From Bacteroidaceae bacterium (GTDB taxonomy: Bacteria > Bacteroidota > Bacteroidia > Bacteroidales > Bacteroidaceae), in NCBI GenBank assembly GCA_017615835.1, contig JAFZZI010000002.1:41319-105318 (forward strand): 64,000 nt of DNA, read 5' to 3'. A program made the translations under genes and the position numbers. Shown piece by piece: positions 24,784-33,800 of the stretch (the stretch's first letter is position 1; the number at the start of each line of letters is the position of its first letter). The notes under the pieces were generated by a model. It was not told the origin of the DNA. It saw nothing but the letters and a program-made list of their open reading frames with translations, and searched no databases.

Positions 24784-24811
24784 ATGGGCCGCGTATCACT
24801 ACACAGCCCAT
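24784..24811. terminator. Convergent terminator-like hairpin
   Basis: ATGGGC and GCCCAT form a six-pair stem with a 16-base loop between the end of the rightward packaging operon and the end of the portal gene. Its strength looks modest, because no long T-run follows on either side. Confidence 0.45.
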
Positions 24812-24855
24812 ATCAAACCTTACAAAATCAATTATGTATCAAAAGTATGTTTCTC

Positions 24856-26781
24856 TTATTGGGCAGGAACAGGCGCAGGGACAGCCTCCTGCTGGCGTGC
24901 GTCACGATATTGTTTCAGTTTCTGCATCCACGGCCGTTTGCTTATCAAAGCATATTCGTCAAACGTAATGAGACCGAGCTTCAACATCTCCTTTGCATCC
25001 TGCTCGGCAATCTCACGGAATGCCGGTGTCTCGGCACTCTCCTGTATAGTCAGGTCACAATGTATGTAACGCAAATCATCCAGGTTAAGCGTAGCCATAT
25101 CAAACTCACCGTCCAGCTGGCCTACAATCATCTCCCAGCGCTTGCGGTCATAGAAATACAGCAGGTTCTGCATCTTCTTGGTATGCTGCAGCTCCAGGAA
25201 CTTATGGAACTTAAGCAGGAACGCAGCCACCGTAGTGGTGCTGTTACTTGCCATCTGTGCATACAACGTACCGCTGGCACCGGCAAACGGAGTCTTACCC
25301 TGCAGCGCATCCGTGATAGCCGTTGACTTGTCACTCATACCTGAGAACGTCTGCAAGAATCCGCTTAGGTCAAAGTTCACCGCATTGCTGTGGAATGACT
25401 TTGGCATCAGATTCTCCATGCCAGGCTTCACATCCACAAACACCAGTCCGCCTATCTCCGTCCAGCTCTTTGCAAATTCTTTCGGATCAATACCCTGAAC
25501 TATCTGCTTAGGCACAACCGTCACACCCTTAACCTGAGCGCGCAGCAGCCAGTCATGCAGCACAATGGCACGGTTCATGATGATATTATGGTCAATTACC
25601 GGATACAGGAAACCCTGTATCTTACCGTCAATCATCGGTATGGTACGTACTATGAACGGATGGTTACGTCCGGGCAGCGTGCTCTCACCCTCCCACAGAA
25701 TCGTGCCGTCAGGAGCTATGAACCTGCAATACCAGAACTCATCAATAAAGAAACCGTCCTCACCATATCCGTCACCGGTGATATATGGTATTTCATCTTC
25801 GCGCCAGCGCTCAGTGGAACTCTCTGCAATAGCACGGCGGTGCTGGTTCTCCTGCTTTATACGCTTACGCTCAGCATAATCATCAGCGTCAATGATAATT
25901 TCTACACCCTTGTTCCAGTCTTGCAGCCTGATACGCGGCTTGGTCTCCTTGGTCCATGCCTCCAGTATCACGCAAACTGACGGGTCTTCATCTTTCATCC
26001 ACTCCAGTACTCCGTCCTTGTAACGGTCCATCGGTGTGTCAAAACGTGCCTTGCTTTTAAGTGGCTCATACTGCTCAGGGAAAATAGAACGCAGCACGGC
26101 ATAGTCATCAGCGTTACGTGCAAAGGTGGCGGCCAGCTTACCAAAGCTGCATTTAATCATACGGCCAAACATGGTAGCGTCCCACATGCGGCTGTCGCTC
26201 ATCATGCAGTCCATCACAAACAAGTTCGGGTTCACGTAACTGGACCAGCTGTCAAACGTGCCGTCCGGACCGCTGGTGCTATCCCATGTCTCATAGCCTA
26301 CCATCAGGCCACCCAGACACAGCTCGCGCCCCCAGTCCAGATACAGCTCGTTCATGGAGTTTTTCTTGCAGTTTACCTGCAGTCCCTTACTCACAATCTC
26401 ACCGAACGCCTGCTCATCGGCATCTATGGCAGTAGCCTGCGGTTCCAACATCTCACGTGTAATCACGCCAATCATGGTCTCCACCTTTTCCTGCACCTGG
26501 TTGCTTTGTACTACGATGTTACCGGTGCTCTGCAGATACTGGCGCATGGTCATGATTTTGCCGTCGTACTCCATCAGGTCACCCCACTGGTCATCATAAG
26601 CAAAACGAAATGCCCTGCCTCGCTGCTCGCGGTAAGGCTGCATGTTCAGCCACAGGTTGCGGAACTGCTCCAGTAGTGCCATATCACGTTTACTGCGCTC
26701 AATGGCTTTCTTCCGTACGCGCACGCTATCCATCTCGCTAACGGATTTCACTCTGCGGTATAGTCTGTCAGGCTTCTGCAT
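24856..26781 (-). CDS. Portal protein
   Basis: 641 residues, the length typical of portals of podovirus-like phages. A long N-terminal basic helical segment leads to a central region with VQSNQVQEKVETMIGVITRE, PNLFVMDCMMSDSRMWDATM and EIWYCRFIAPDGTIL-like strands, then IMNRAIVLHDWLLRAQ and a C-terminal helical region ending in Gln/Pro/Ala repeats. It forms the dodecameric ring at the capsid vertex through which DNA is packaged. The context (adjacent terminase, downstream of structural genes) supports this call. The hairpin 33 bases upstream of its start separates it from the preceding transcript. Confidence 0.85.
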   Translation of the reverse strand: MQKPDRLYRRVKSVSEMDSVRVRKKAIERSKRDMALLEQFRNLWLNMQPYREQRGRAFRFAYDDQWGDLMEYDGKIMTMRQYLQSTGNIVVQSNQVQEKVETMIGVITREMLEPQATAIDADEQAFGEIVSKGLQVNCKKNSMNELYLDWGRELCLGGLMVGYETWDSTSGPDGTFDSWSSYVNPNLFVMDCMMSDSRMWDATMFGRMIKCSFGKLAATFARNADDYAVLRSIFPEQYEPLKSKARFDTPMDRYKDGVLEWMKDEDPSVCVILEAWTKETKPRIRLQDWNKGVEIIIDADDYAERKRIKQENQHRRAIAESSTERWREDEIPYITGDGYGEDGFFIDEFWYCRFIAPDGTILWEGESTLPGRNHPFIVRTIPMIDGKIQGFLYPVIDHNIIMNRAIVLHDWLLRAQVKGVTVVPKQIVQGIDPKEFAKSWTEIGGLVFVDVKPGMENLMPKSFHSNAVNFDLSGFLQTFSGMSDKSTAITDALQGKTPFAGASGTLYAQMASNSTTTVAAFLLKFHKFLELQHTKKMQNLLYFYDRKRWEMIVGQLDGEFDMATLNLDDLRYIHCDLTIQESAETPAFREIAEQDAKEMLKLGLITFDEYALISKRPWMQKLKQYRDARQQEAVPAPVPAQ

Positions 26782-26813
26782 ATATATTGTATTTTTCTCT
26801 TTATACTTTCAAA

Positions 26814-26840
26814 GGCTGGGTGCTGTCACAGCCGCCAGCC
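26814..26840 (-). terminator. Strong nested hairpin upstream of the portal gene
   Basis: GGCTGG pairs with CCAGCC, and an inner GCTGT pairs with ACAGC, giving an extended stem of eleven or more pairs. It lies downstream of the leftward genes at 26943-27870 and about 33 bases before the portal start codon. It would end or attenuate that transcript. No -7 box of the phage type is visible between it and the portal start. Confidence 0.6.
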
Positions 26841-26942
26841 TTCCACCTTTCCATTTCGTTAACTTACGATTCTATTACTAACCTAATTCTAACCAAATGA
26901 AAGAAGGTCTTATGTTACCTTATGAAAAAAAACAGATTTCTA

Positions 26943-27278
26943 TCATTTATCCTCGCTGTTGTCACCATTATACCCACAACGCTGACAGCGTTTTTCCAGA
27001 CGCTCGTTGTTGGCCTCATCAACAGGACAGTGTATGTTAGGGTCCTTGAACCTATGCTCGCACTGACCGGATTTCATGATCACCGCACTTTTCTCGGCGC
27101 TGTCCAGTTTCTCACGCTCAAAATCAGCGTTGCGTTCCTGATAAAATCTCTTCTGCTCCTGTAACATCTCCAACACCATGGTGTAGGGTGTCTTACGCTT
27201 GTCAATAATCTTGCCAAGCACACCGCCCACACCGACCGAAATAACCGATGTAATGATTAACGTCCAGTCAATCTCCAT
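26943..27278 (-). CDS. Small membrane protein with a putative zinc-binding tail
   Basis: 111 residues. One N-terminal membrane segment (WTLIITSVISVGVGGVLGKI, about 5-24) is followed by a charged helix (EMLQEQKRFYQERNADFERE). The C-terminal tail has C-x-H, C and CQRCGYNG, giving a CHCC-type set of ligands. It lies 7 bases after the beta-sandwich repeat gene. The single anchor, coiled coil and zinc-finger-like tail could link a virion or replication complex to the membrane. It is neither a clear holin nor a clear spanin; function unknown. Confidence 0.68.
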   Translation of the reverse strand: MEIDWTLIITSVISVGVGGVLGKIIDKRKTPYTMVLEMLQEQKRFYQERNADFEREKLDSAEKSAVIMKSGQCEHRFKDPNIHCPVDEANNERLEKRCQRCGYNGDNSEDK

Positions 27279-27285
27279 TGCTTAT

Positions 27286-27870
27286 TTACGGTTGGGTAGG
27301 AGTGAATGTGAATGATTCAACCGCACTGTCCACCATACCGCTCTTTATGGCAATAGCCTTGTATGTGGTCTCCTCGGCAGGCTGGTCAAGTCCGGCAGAG
27401 TAAGCTGTTGATGCCGATGTCGGGTCTGAACCGTCAGTAGTGTAGTAGATACTTGCACCATTGGTGGCGCTGCTCATCTCAATCTTACCGGTATCTGCGT
27501 TAAGACCGATGACCGGCTTAGCCACAATCGTGAACACCTTACTTGCCACAGCGCTGTCATGACAGTCCAGTTTCATGGCGATAGTCTTGATAGTGGTAGG
27601 ACTGGCAGCGATACTCAGAGGCTCGCTGTAAACGGCCGATGCAGCTGTCGGTTCAGTGCCATCAGTGGTGTAGTGTATCACCGCACCGCTTGTAGCGCAG
27701 GTAATGGCAGCCTTGTTACTTGACAGAGCAATAACCGGAGTTGCCACGGTAGGCAGCTGGTTATGCGCAATTACCGCAAGCTGTTCTTTAATCTCAGCCA
27801 AATCCTTGTTCATGCCAGCAAGTCTGTTGGCAATAATACGGATGTAAGGGTTTTCTTTATTTGCTCCCAT
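27286..27870 (-). CDS. Protein with two chitobiase/hexosaminidase C-terminal-type beta domains
   Basis: 194 residues. A short N-terminal helical part (IIANRLAGMNKDLAEIKEQL) precedes two copies of a beta-sandwich unit marked by IHYTTDGTEPTAASAVYSEP and IYYTTDGSDPTSASTAYSAG, about 85 residues apart. This YTTDGxxPT signature belongs to the CHB_HEX_C-type domain, usually a non-catalytic surface or carbohydrate-associated module. A decoration or fibre role on the virion is inferred. The gene is the first after the promoter module at 27893-27935. Confidence 0.8.
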   Translation of the reverse strand: MGANKENPYIRIIANRLAGMNKDLAEIKEQLAVIAHNQLPTVATPVIALSSNKAAITCATSGAVIHYTTDGTEPTAASAVYSEPLSIAASPTTIKTIAMKLDCHDSAVASKVFTIVAKPVIGLNADTGKIEMSSATNGASIYYTTDGSDPTSASTAYSAGLDQPAEETTYKAIAIKSGMVDSAVESFTFTPTQP

Positions 27871-27892
27871 AGTAAGTGTATATTAAGCTAAA

Positions 27893-27935
27893 CAAAAATG
27901 GGGACAAATACTTGCCCCCAAAGTCTATCTTAGCC
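27893..27935 (-). promoter_or_regulatory. Phage promoter module before the beta-sandwich repeat gene
   Basis: On the minus strand GGCTAAGATAGAC (27935-27923), 22 bases, then CATTTTTG (27900-27893), one mismatch from TAnnTTTG. The spacer itself contains a hairpin, GGGGGCAA and TTGTCCCC, which can terminate the transcript of the 953-residue gene upstream. The start codon is 23 bases further on. Confidence 0.7.
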
Positions 27936-27945
27936 TATAACAGTC

Positions 27946-30807
27946 TTATCTCAAGCGGCTGGCATAACGTGTCTCATACTCCGCCTCCAGATAGCTGATA
28001 CGCTCCGTCTGCAGCAGCTCAGAGAGCAGCACCACGCGGAACAGCTTGTATGAACCGCCACGAAACGATTGCAGTATCTGCCAGCGCACGCCATCCATGG
28101 AGCCCAGCAGCACCATCTTGACATATTGCTTGTCATATTGTCCGCGCACATACAACCTGTTCAGTACCTTACGCACGTCAACCTCATCAAGGTCTATGGG
28201 ACGTGTTACCAACAGCGCTTTCTGTCGGTCTGATTCAGTCTGGTTCTGCTTACGTGCCTCCGAGAAACTGACTACTGCGGCGTAACGGTGCGTCACCGGC
28301 TCCTGCTCCTCAGTGGCTTGCGGCTCGCTGTCCTGGACCTCCTCGGGTTCGGGTTCCTCCGTTTCAATCCTTACCATAGATATGAGTGTGTCCGGATAGC
28401 TGTTCAGGATATGTTTGAACACATAACCTTCCGGCAGCACCACCTTATGCCAGCTGTCCGTCTCAATCATATACACATATATGTACGGTTGTGCTGGCCG
28501 CTCAACGGCGTTGCTGAAGAACAGCAGCCTGCGTCCCACATAGTCATAGGCAGTACGCGCATCCTGCATATACTCCATGAATGGCTGGTCTTCATGAGCC
28601 ATGGATGCAAGGTCACCCCATTTCTCTACATGCGTAGAACTACGTAACAGGTTATGAACAATGTCATCCAGCTTGTAATGCCGGCCGTGCATCTTATCTG
28701 ATATACAGCGCAAATCAGACCCTGTCAGCAGCATCACACCCTTCTTGGTGGTGAATACTACCGCTTGATCCAGTTGACAAACCGTACCAGGTAGCGCCAC
28801 ATCCTGCGATATTGCATCCTTGGCTGCTAAGCTGCCGTCACTATTGATTCCAAGACCCCACAAACCTTCATCTGTAAACACGTAGAGAGATGAATAACCA
28901 AACTGTCCTGTTGACAAAGGCTTGGTGATGACCGCAATGTCTATGAGTTTACCGGTAAATTCTTTTTCTGCAGTAAATACAAAAGGATTGAAAGCTTCGG
29001 TCTGTACCAGAGTATTGAATCTATTTCTATATGGCTTGTCAATATTTTCATATGTATATGGCAAGTTAGGATTTACTTCAGCGCCCCAGCCCAAAAATCC
29101 ACATGCTCCGTTCAGGTGGATATCCTCAAACATATCAACAGTCAATATATAGTAGTCACTAGATGAGCTTATTTTTATGATGTCAGCCTTGTAGCAATTC
29201 CTGTCAGGATAAAACAACCACGGTCCTGGCGCCACTAAATACCTTTTACTGACTATAATTTCTGAGCCAGACTGCCACCCTCCTGCATGAATATAATATC
29301 TTAAAATCCACTCTTCGTTTGGAAGGTCATTCTCATACTTACGGCTTGCCGGTTCTGGATAGCCAGACATGTATTTAACTTTTGTACCTGAAGCCATAAG
29401 GCGGCTATTATAAACTTTTATAGCCGAAGGTACAGTCACATGATGCGAGCTGCTTACAAGATCATCAGACAAAGTAGGCAGTGTTACAAGATTTTCGTTG
29501 TAAAACACCTTATAATCGTCTATATCAAGAGGGGTGGCTGTTGTTGCATTGACATAATCATCAATTTCAATCTTTTTTATCTGATAGAAGATGCTATGTG
29601 AGCTGATCATCTCCAGCATTTCCTTGTCAGTGTATGGCTTAAGATGAAAAGTTGAAGCAGCATAATAATTGTTGTTAAAACTATCTAAATGGTCAGGGTT
29701 AAAATCGTCAATTTGCAACACCTTCATTCTCTTTCTATCTATCAACTCGCTTGCAAAAATATCCACTCCTGATACTATATCTTTCCAATTGGCAAATTCA
29801 CTCGCATTCTTAATAATAAACGACAAAGTGTATGGCTCGGTTTTTTTTGTGGTGTAGTAAGGCGAATTATTTTCTACAAATGTAAATTTCAAAAGCGAAT
29901 CATAAACACTTCCTGTCAGCTTGTCATAATGAAAGCGCATTGTGGATACAAGTTCCTCATCCGCAAACAACATTGGGTCTATCAGAATAGGAGCTGATTG
30001 TTTGGTATATGAGCCGTCATATAATCTTGCCGCATAACGAATAAACACCGGTTCTGACAACGTTTGATTATCAAGATTATGCTTTGTCACATAGTTGTAT
30101 ATGCTGTCAACTATCTTATTCAGCATACCATTGAAATAGTTTGTTTGGCTCTCATTCCAATATTTTATATCCTGTTCGGTAATAACCTCGTCCGGGTCAA
30201 ACTGATAGCCGCATAACATCCTCAAAAAACTGAACATTCCCGCATTTTCTTCGGGACTGATAGCCCATGCAGCCTGTAAGTCGGTCTTGCAATCCTCATA
30301 GTCCTCTTCTTCCAAATCAACGGTAGTCTGAACTATTTCTATATCAGGAGTTGGTATCTGTTCACCAAGGTCAACATATGCTCCGTCCTTAAAAATGACA
30401 TATTCCATACGTTGATTCTCACCCTGAGAGTTAGCTAACAGTATTATAAGAGTATTACCCATGCTTTCTATATCCTTGCAGCACTCACCAGTTCCAAACG
30501 TATAGAACGCATGGAAATAGGGACTGACGCTATCAAGCAAACCTATACCGGTATTATTCTTGGCAATATAGTTGGTATAGTCATTTGTCTTATGGATATA
30601 TACTATTTCCACGTCTTCCAGGTTGGCATTATCCAGCAATACATCATTACCTACGATGTCACGTGTCACGTCAGTAGCCGGCACGTTGACCGCCAGCTCG
30701 TTCTCGTTCATCTCAAGCCCTATTGACTCGGCCAGCCCACCGTCAGCGCTCATGCGGTCTGACGGAGTGCGGCTTATACCTCTCAGTTGTATTCTTTTTG
30801 TCGGCAT
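27946..30807 (-). CDS. Large virion structural protein
   Basis: 953 residues. The N-terminal portion starts with KRIQLRGISRTPSDRMSADG, common at the start of podovirus tail-tube or head-tail adaptor proteins, and the body is a long beta-rich chain (WLFYPDRNCYKADIIKISSS, TDEGLWGLGINSDGSL, MLLTGSDLRCIS) consistent with a beta-propeller or hub. An acidic, low-complexity insert (EEPEPEEVQDSEPQATEEQE) lies at about 815-840. It is translated just after the giant polyvalent gene in the same direction. A tail nozzle or hub role is inferred from size and repeats. Confidence 0.75.
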   Translation of the reverse strand: MPTKRIQLRGISRTPSDRMSADGGLAESIGLEMNENELAVNVPATDVTRDIVGNDVLLDNANLEDVEIVYIHKTNDYTNYIAKNNTGIGLLDSVSPYFHAFYTFGTGECCKDIESMGNTLIILLANSQGENQRMEYVIFKDGAYVDLGEQIPTPDIEIVQTTVDLEEEDYEDCKTDLQAAWAISPEENAGMFSFLRMLCGYQFDPDEVITEQDIKYWNESQTNYFNGMLNKIVDSIYNYVTKHNLDNQTLSEPVFIRYAARLYDGSYTKQSAPILIDPMLFADEELVSTMRFHYDKLTGSVYDSLLKFTFVENNSPYYTTKKTEPYTLSFIIKNASEFANWKDIVSGVDIFASELIDRKRMKVLQIDDFNPDHLDSFNNNYYAASTFHLKPYTDKEMLEMISSHSIFYQIKKIEIDDYVNATTATPLDIDDYKVFYNENLVTLPTLSDDLVSSSHHVTVPSAIKVYNSRLMASGTKVKYMSGYPEPASRKYENDLPNEEWILRYYIHAGGWQSGSEIIVSKRYLVAPGPWLFYPDRNCYKADIIKISSSSDYYILTVDMFEDIHLNGACGFLGWGAEVNPNLPYTYENIDKPYRNRFNTLVQTEAFNPFVFTAEKEFTGKLIDIAVITKPLSTGQFGYSSLYVFTDEGLWGLGINSDGSLAAKDAISQDVALPGTVCQLDQAVVFTTKKGVMLLTGSDLRCISDKMHGRHYKLDDIVHNLLRSSTHVEKWGDLASMAHEDQPFMEYMQDARTAYDYVGRRLLFFSNAVERPAQPYIYVYMIETDSWHKVVLPEGYVFKHILNSYPDTLISMVRIETEEPEPEEVQDSEPQATEEQEPVTHRYAAVVSFSEARKQNQTESDRQKALLVTRPIDLDEVDVRKVLNRLYVRGQYDKQYVKMVLLGSMDGVRWQILQSFRGGSYKLFRVVLLSELLQTERISYLEAEYETRYASRLR

Positions 30808-30893
30808 AATCTTTATTGAACTTATAGGTTAAAAACTACAATAACTATAAGTGTTATTTTACTTTCAAGCCCTAAACTTAAATAACCATATCA

Positions 30894-33800
30894 TCATTTC
30901 AGGTCTGAAATGTCCCTGATCATACGTGCTCTCAGCGCGTCATGTTCCCGGGTTATCTGCTTGCGCTGCTTGCGGTCCTTTCCGTCAAGCTGACGCAGGT
31001 ACTTATCATAACCGTCCATCTCCTTCTCATAGCGTTTCCACACCTCCAGCACTTTGTAGTCGTAGCTGCCGGCAACTTTCTTGTAGTACTTTTCATCACC
31101 GGCTTTCATTGCCTCCTTGAGCCTGCGCTCGGTATCCTGTGCCACCTCACGGTAGTAGTAATACAGGTCAGTCACATGTGCATTACGATATCGGTCATCG
31201 TTCCATGTCATCAGTCGGCGCAAGAATGGAGTGTCACTTATCTTCACCTCACCGCCCAGCGCGTTCTCCATGAACTTGAGGCCCTTGCCTACGGTAGTGC
31301 CCACGCCACCGGTGTAACCCTCAACAATATGCTCTATTATGTTGGGATTCCAGTTCACGGCACCAGCCTCATACTCGTTACCGCCGCTAATCCAGTTCAG
31401 CGCCTCTGACAGCGCCACATACACCTTACTGGTGTTCTTAAGCGGATTGCGGTAAGCAGGAATATGTTTCTTCTCCTCATCACTCAGGAAACGGTTCTCG
31501 TTATACACCCTTGCACCCTTATAGTCCTCGTTCTGTATCACCTCTACAACAGGAGTAGTGATACTGGGCAGCACGGCAGCCAGGCCCGATGTCGCATCCA
31601 GCGGAGCAATCTCACCAATCATGCTTGCCACCTCACCTACGATGTTACGGTGCGGCTCGCGACCCAGTGAGTGATTGACAACCATGTCACCCATACCGTA
31701 GAAAACACGTGCCTCCTGCGGCAGTGCCCATTTCAGGTAAACACCCTTAAGGCCCAGCAGCAGGTTATTGCGACGCTCATAGTCGGGTACGTCAAGGTAC
31801 TGGTCATCATCGTCATCATCACCATCCAGCATAGCATGAAGCACAGCGTTCATGACACCCAGCATCAGGTAACCGCCCACCCACAAGCCCAGCTTGCTCT
31901 TGTCTTTCTTGGCCAGCAGGTACATGGCGTTAAGACCCTGGACCGATGCGTTAAAAAACATGATAGCGTGACGGCCATATACAGACAGCATGCTGGCCGA
32001 TACGGCAAACAGACGCTCTATGTCATTGAGCTTGCGGCCCTCTCTTGTGCGCAGGAACTCACTTTCTTTCCAGGTGATACCCTTGCCGCTGCCTTTGCGG
32101 TTGAAGTTCACCGTAAGCTCCTTTGCATCGGCCACACTCTCCACTACGCTCTTACCCTGCTGGCGTGATGTCAGGTATGCGGCAAAACGTGTCATCTGCT
32201 CAAAGCTCTCGCCAAACTCCTGAACAGCGTCCAGCGCTGCACCAGCACGCTCAATGGCGGTACGTGTCTCACCGGTATATTTCTTTATCTCAGCTTCCCA
32301 TACGTCAGTACCGCGGACCGATGTATAACCGGTCACACCGCCGTTCTCAACAAACAGGCGGTAGTGCTGCTCCAGTTCTCCTGTTCCCAGCTTGCCGTTC
32401 TGCAGGTCACGTTTCATGCGTACCACCTTCATGGCCTGTCTCAGGTTCTTACGGAAAGCCTCGTTATACGCCTTATCTTCCTTGACGGACACAGCCATCA
32501 GCGCAAACAGCGTATCACGCTGCAGGTTACTCAGCCAGAACTCGGGGTTAAGTGATGTGTTGAGTGCTGCAAACGCACGCAGGAACTTAAGCGTAGCCTT
32601 AGTAAACTCATTCTTGCTGGCATCTACGTTCAGCTCTCCGTTGATAGCCTGAGCCGCACGCGGATTGCCGTTGATAAACATGAACATGTCACGGCCACCC
32701 AGCTTGAATGCAATTATATGAGACTTTGCCTGCTGCTTGGTGGTGTTGATAACATAATTCAGACGCTGTTTCTCAATCTCACGCACGCCACGGAAAGCAC
32801 GGTGTTCACGCGCCAGCTGCTTCATTTCATTTTCCCACTGCTCATACTCGGCCTTAGCCTGGTCGGTAGACAGTGCCTCGGTGAACGGAGGATACTGCGG
32901 CTCAAAAATGGTACGTCCCTGCTCATCCAGCAGCGCATTGCCGTCTGCATCCACCTGCTTAACATACCACACGTCACTGACCAGCACCAGGTCATTATCC
33001 TTCTGGCGGTTACTCACAAAGTAATACAGGGCCAGTTTGCTCTCATTCTTAATGTCAGCAGCGATAGCTGAGCTTGCCATGGCACCGATATATGCCAGCG
33101 GTGACTCGGCCTTGGTCTTACGGCCCTTTGCCTGTTTGAGCGGTACCACAAACGTAGCGTCAGCATTGCTGGTGTAGTAAGAGTACATATCTTCGGGAGT
33201 GGTCTCGGCAAAGCCACGCAGCGGCACGTAATACTTGAACATGTCACGTACATGCTCATACTGGCCGCGGCTCATCATGTTAGCGTCATACTGGTGTTTC
33301 AGCACCGCTTTGGTAGCGCCGTTAATCTGTTTCCACAACTCAGTCGTCAGGTCGCTGCCCATACGCTTCTCAAAGTCTGCAATTTCGGCATCTGCGGCCA
33401 GCTCCATATCTGATATATTGTCAAACATAGGCTTACGTGCAGCCAGCAGCCGTTTCTCATACTCCTCCTGCGTCTCGGTGGTAGGAACATACGGATTGAT
33501 GTTCTCATAGTTGGAGTAGAGACCGGTCAGACCGCCGTAATCCTTCTCGCGCAGTTCTTTGTACTTGCCGTCAGTACCGGACTTGATAGCTGTAAAGTGG
33601 CGGTCCAGTTTCTCATCCTCACGGTCTATACGCCGCTGTATCTCCTCGTCCGATACGTCAGGATGCTGCTTGGCATACTCACGTATAGAGGCCACCTTGG
33701 TGTCATGGATAGTCTGATAGTAAGCACGTGCGTCACGTTTGGCAAACACATCGTTACGCTCCACACCATGCTTGAGCATCAGGTAACGCTCCACCTCGTC

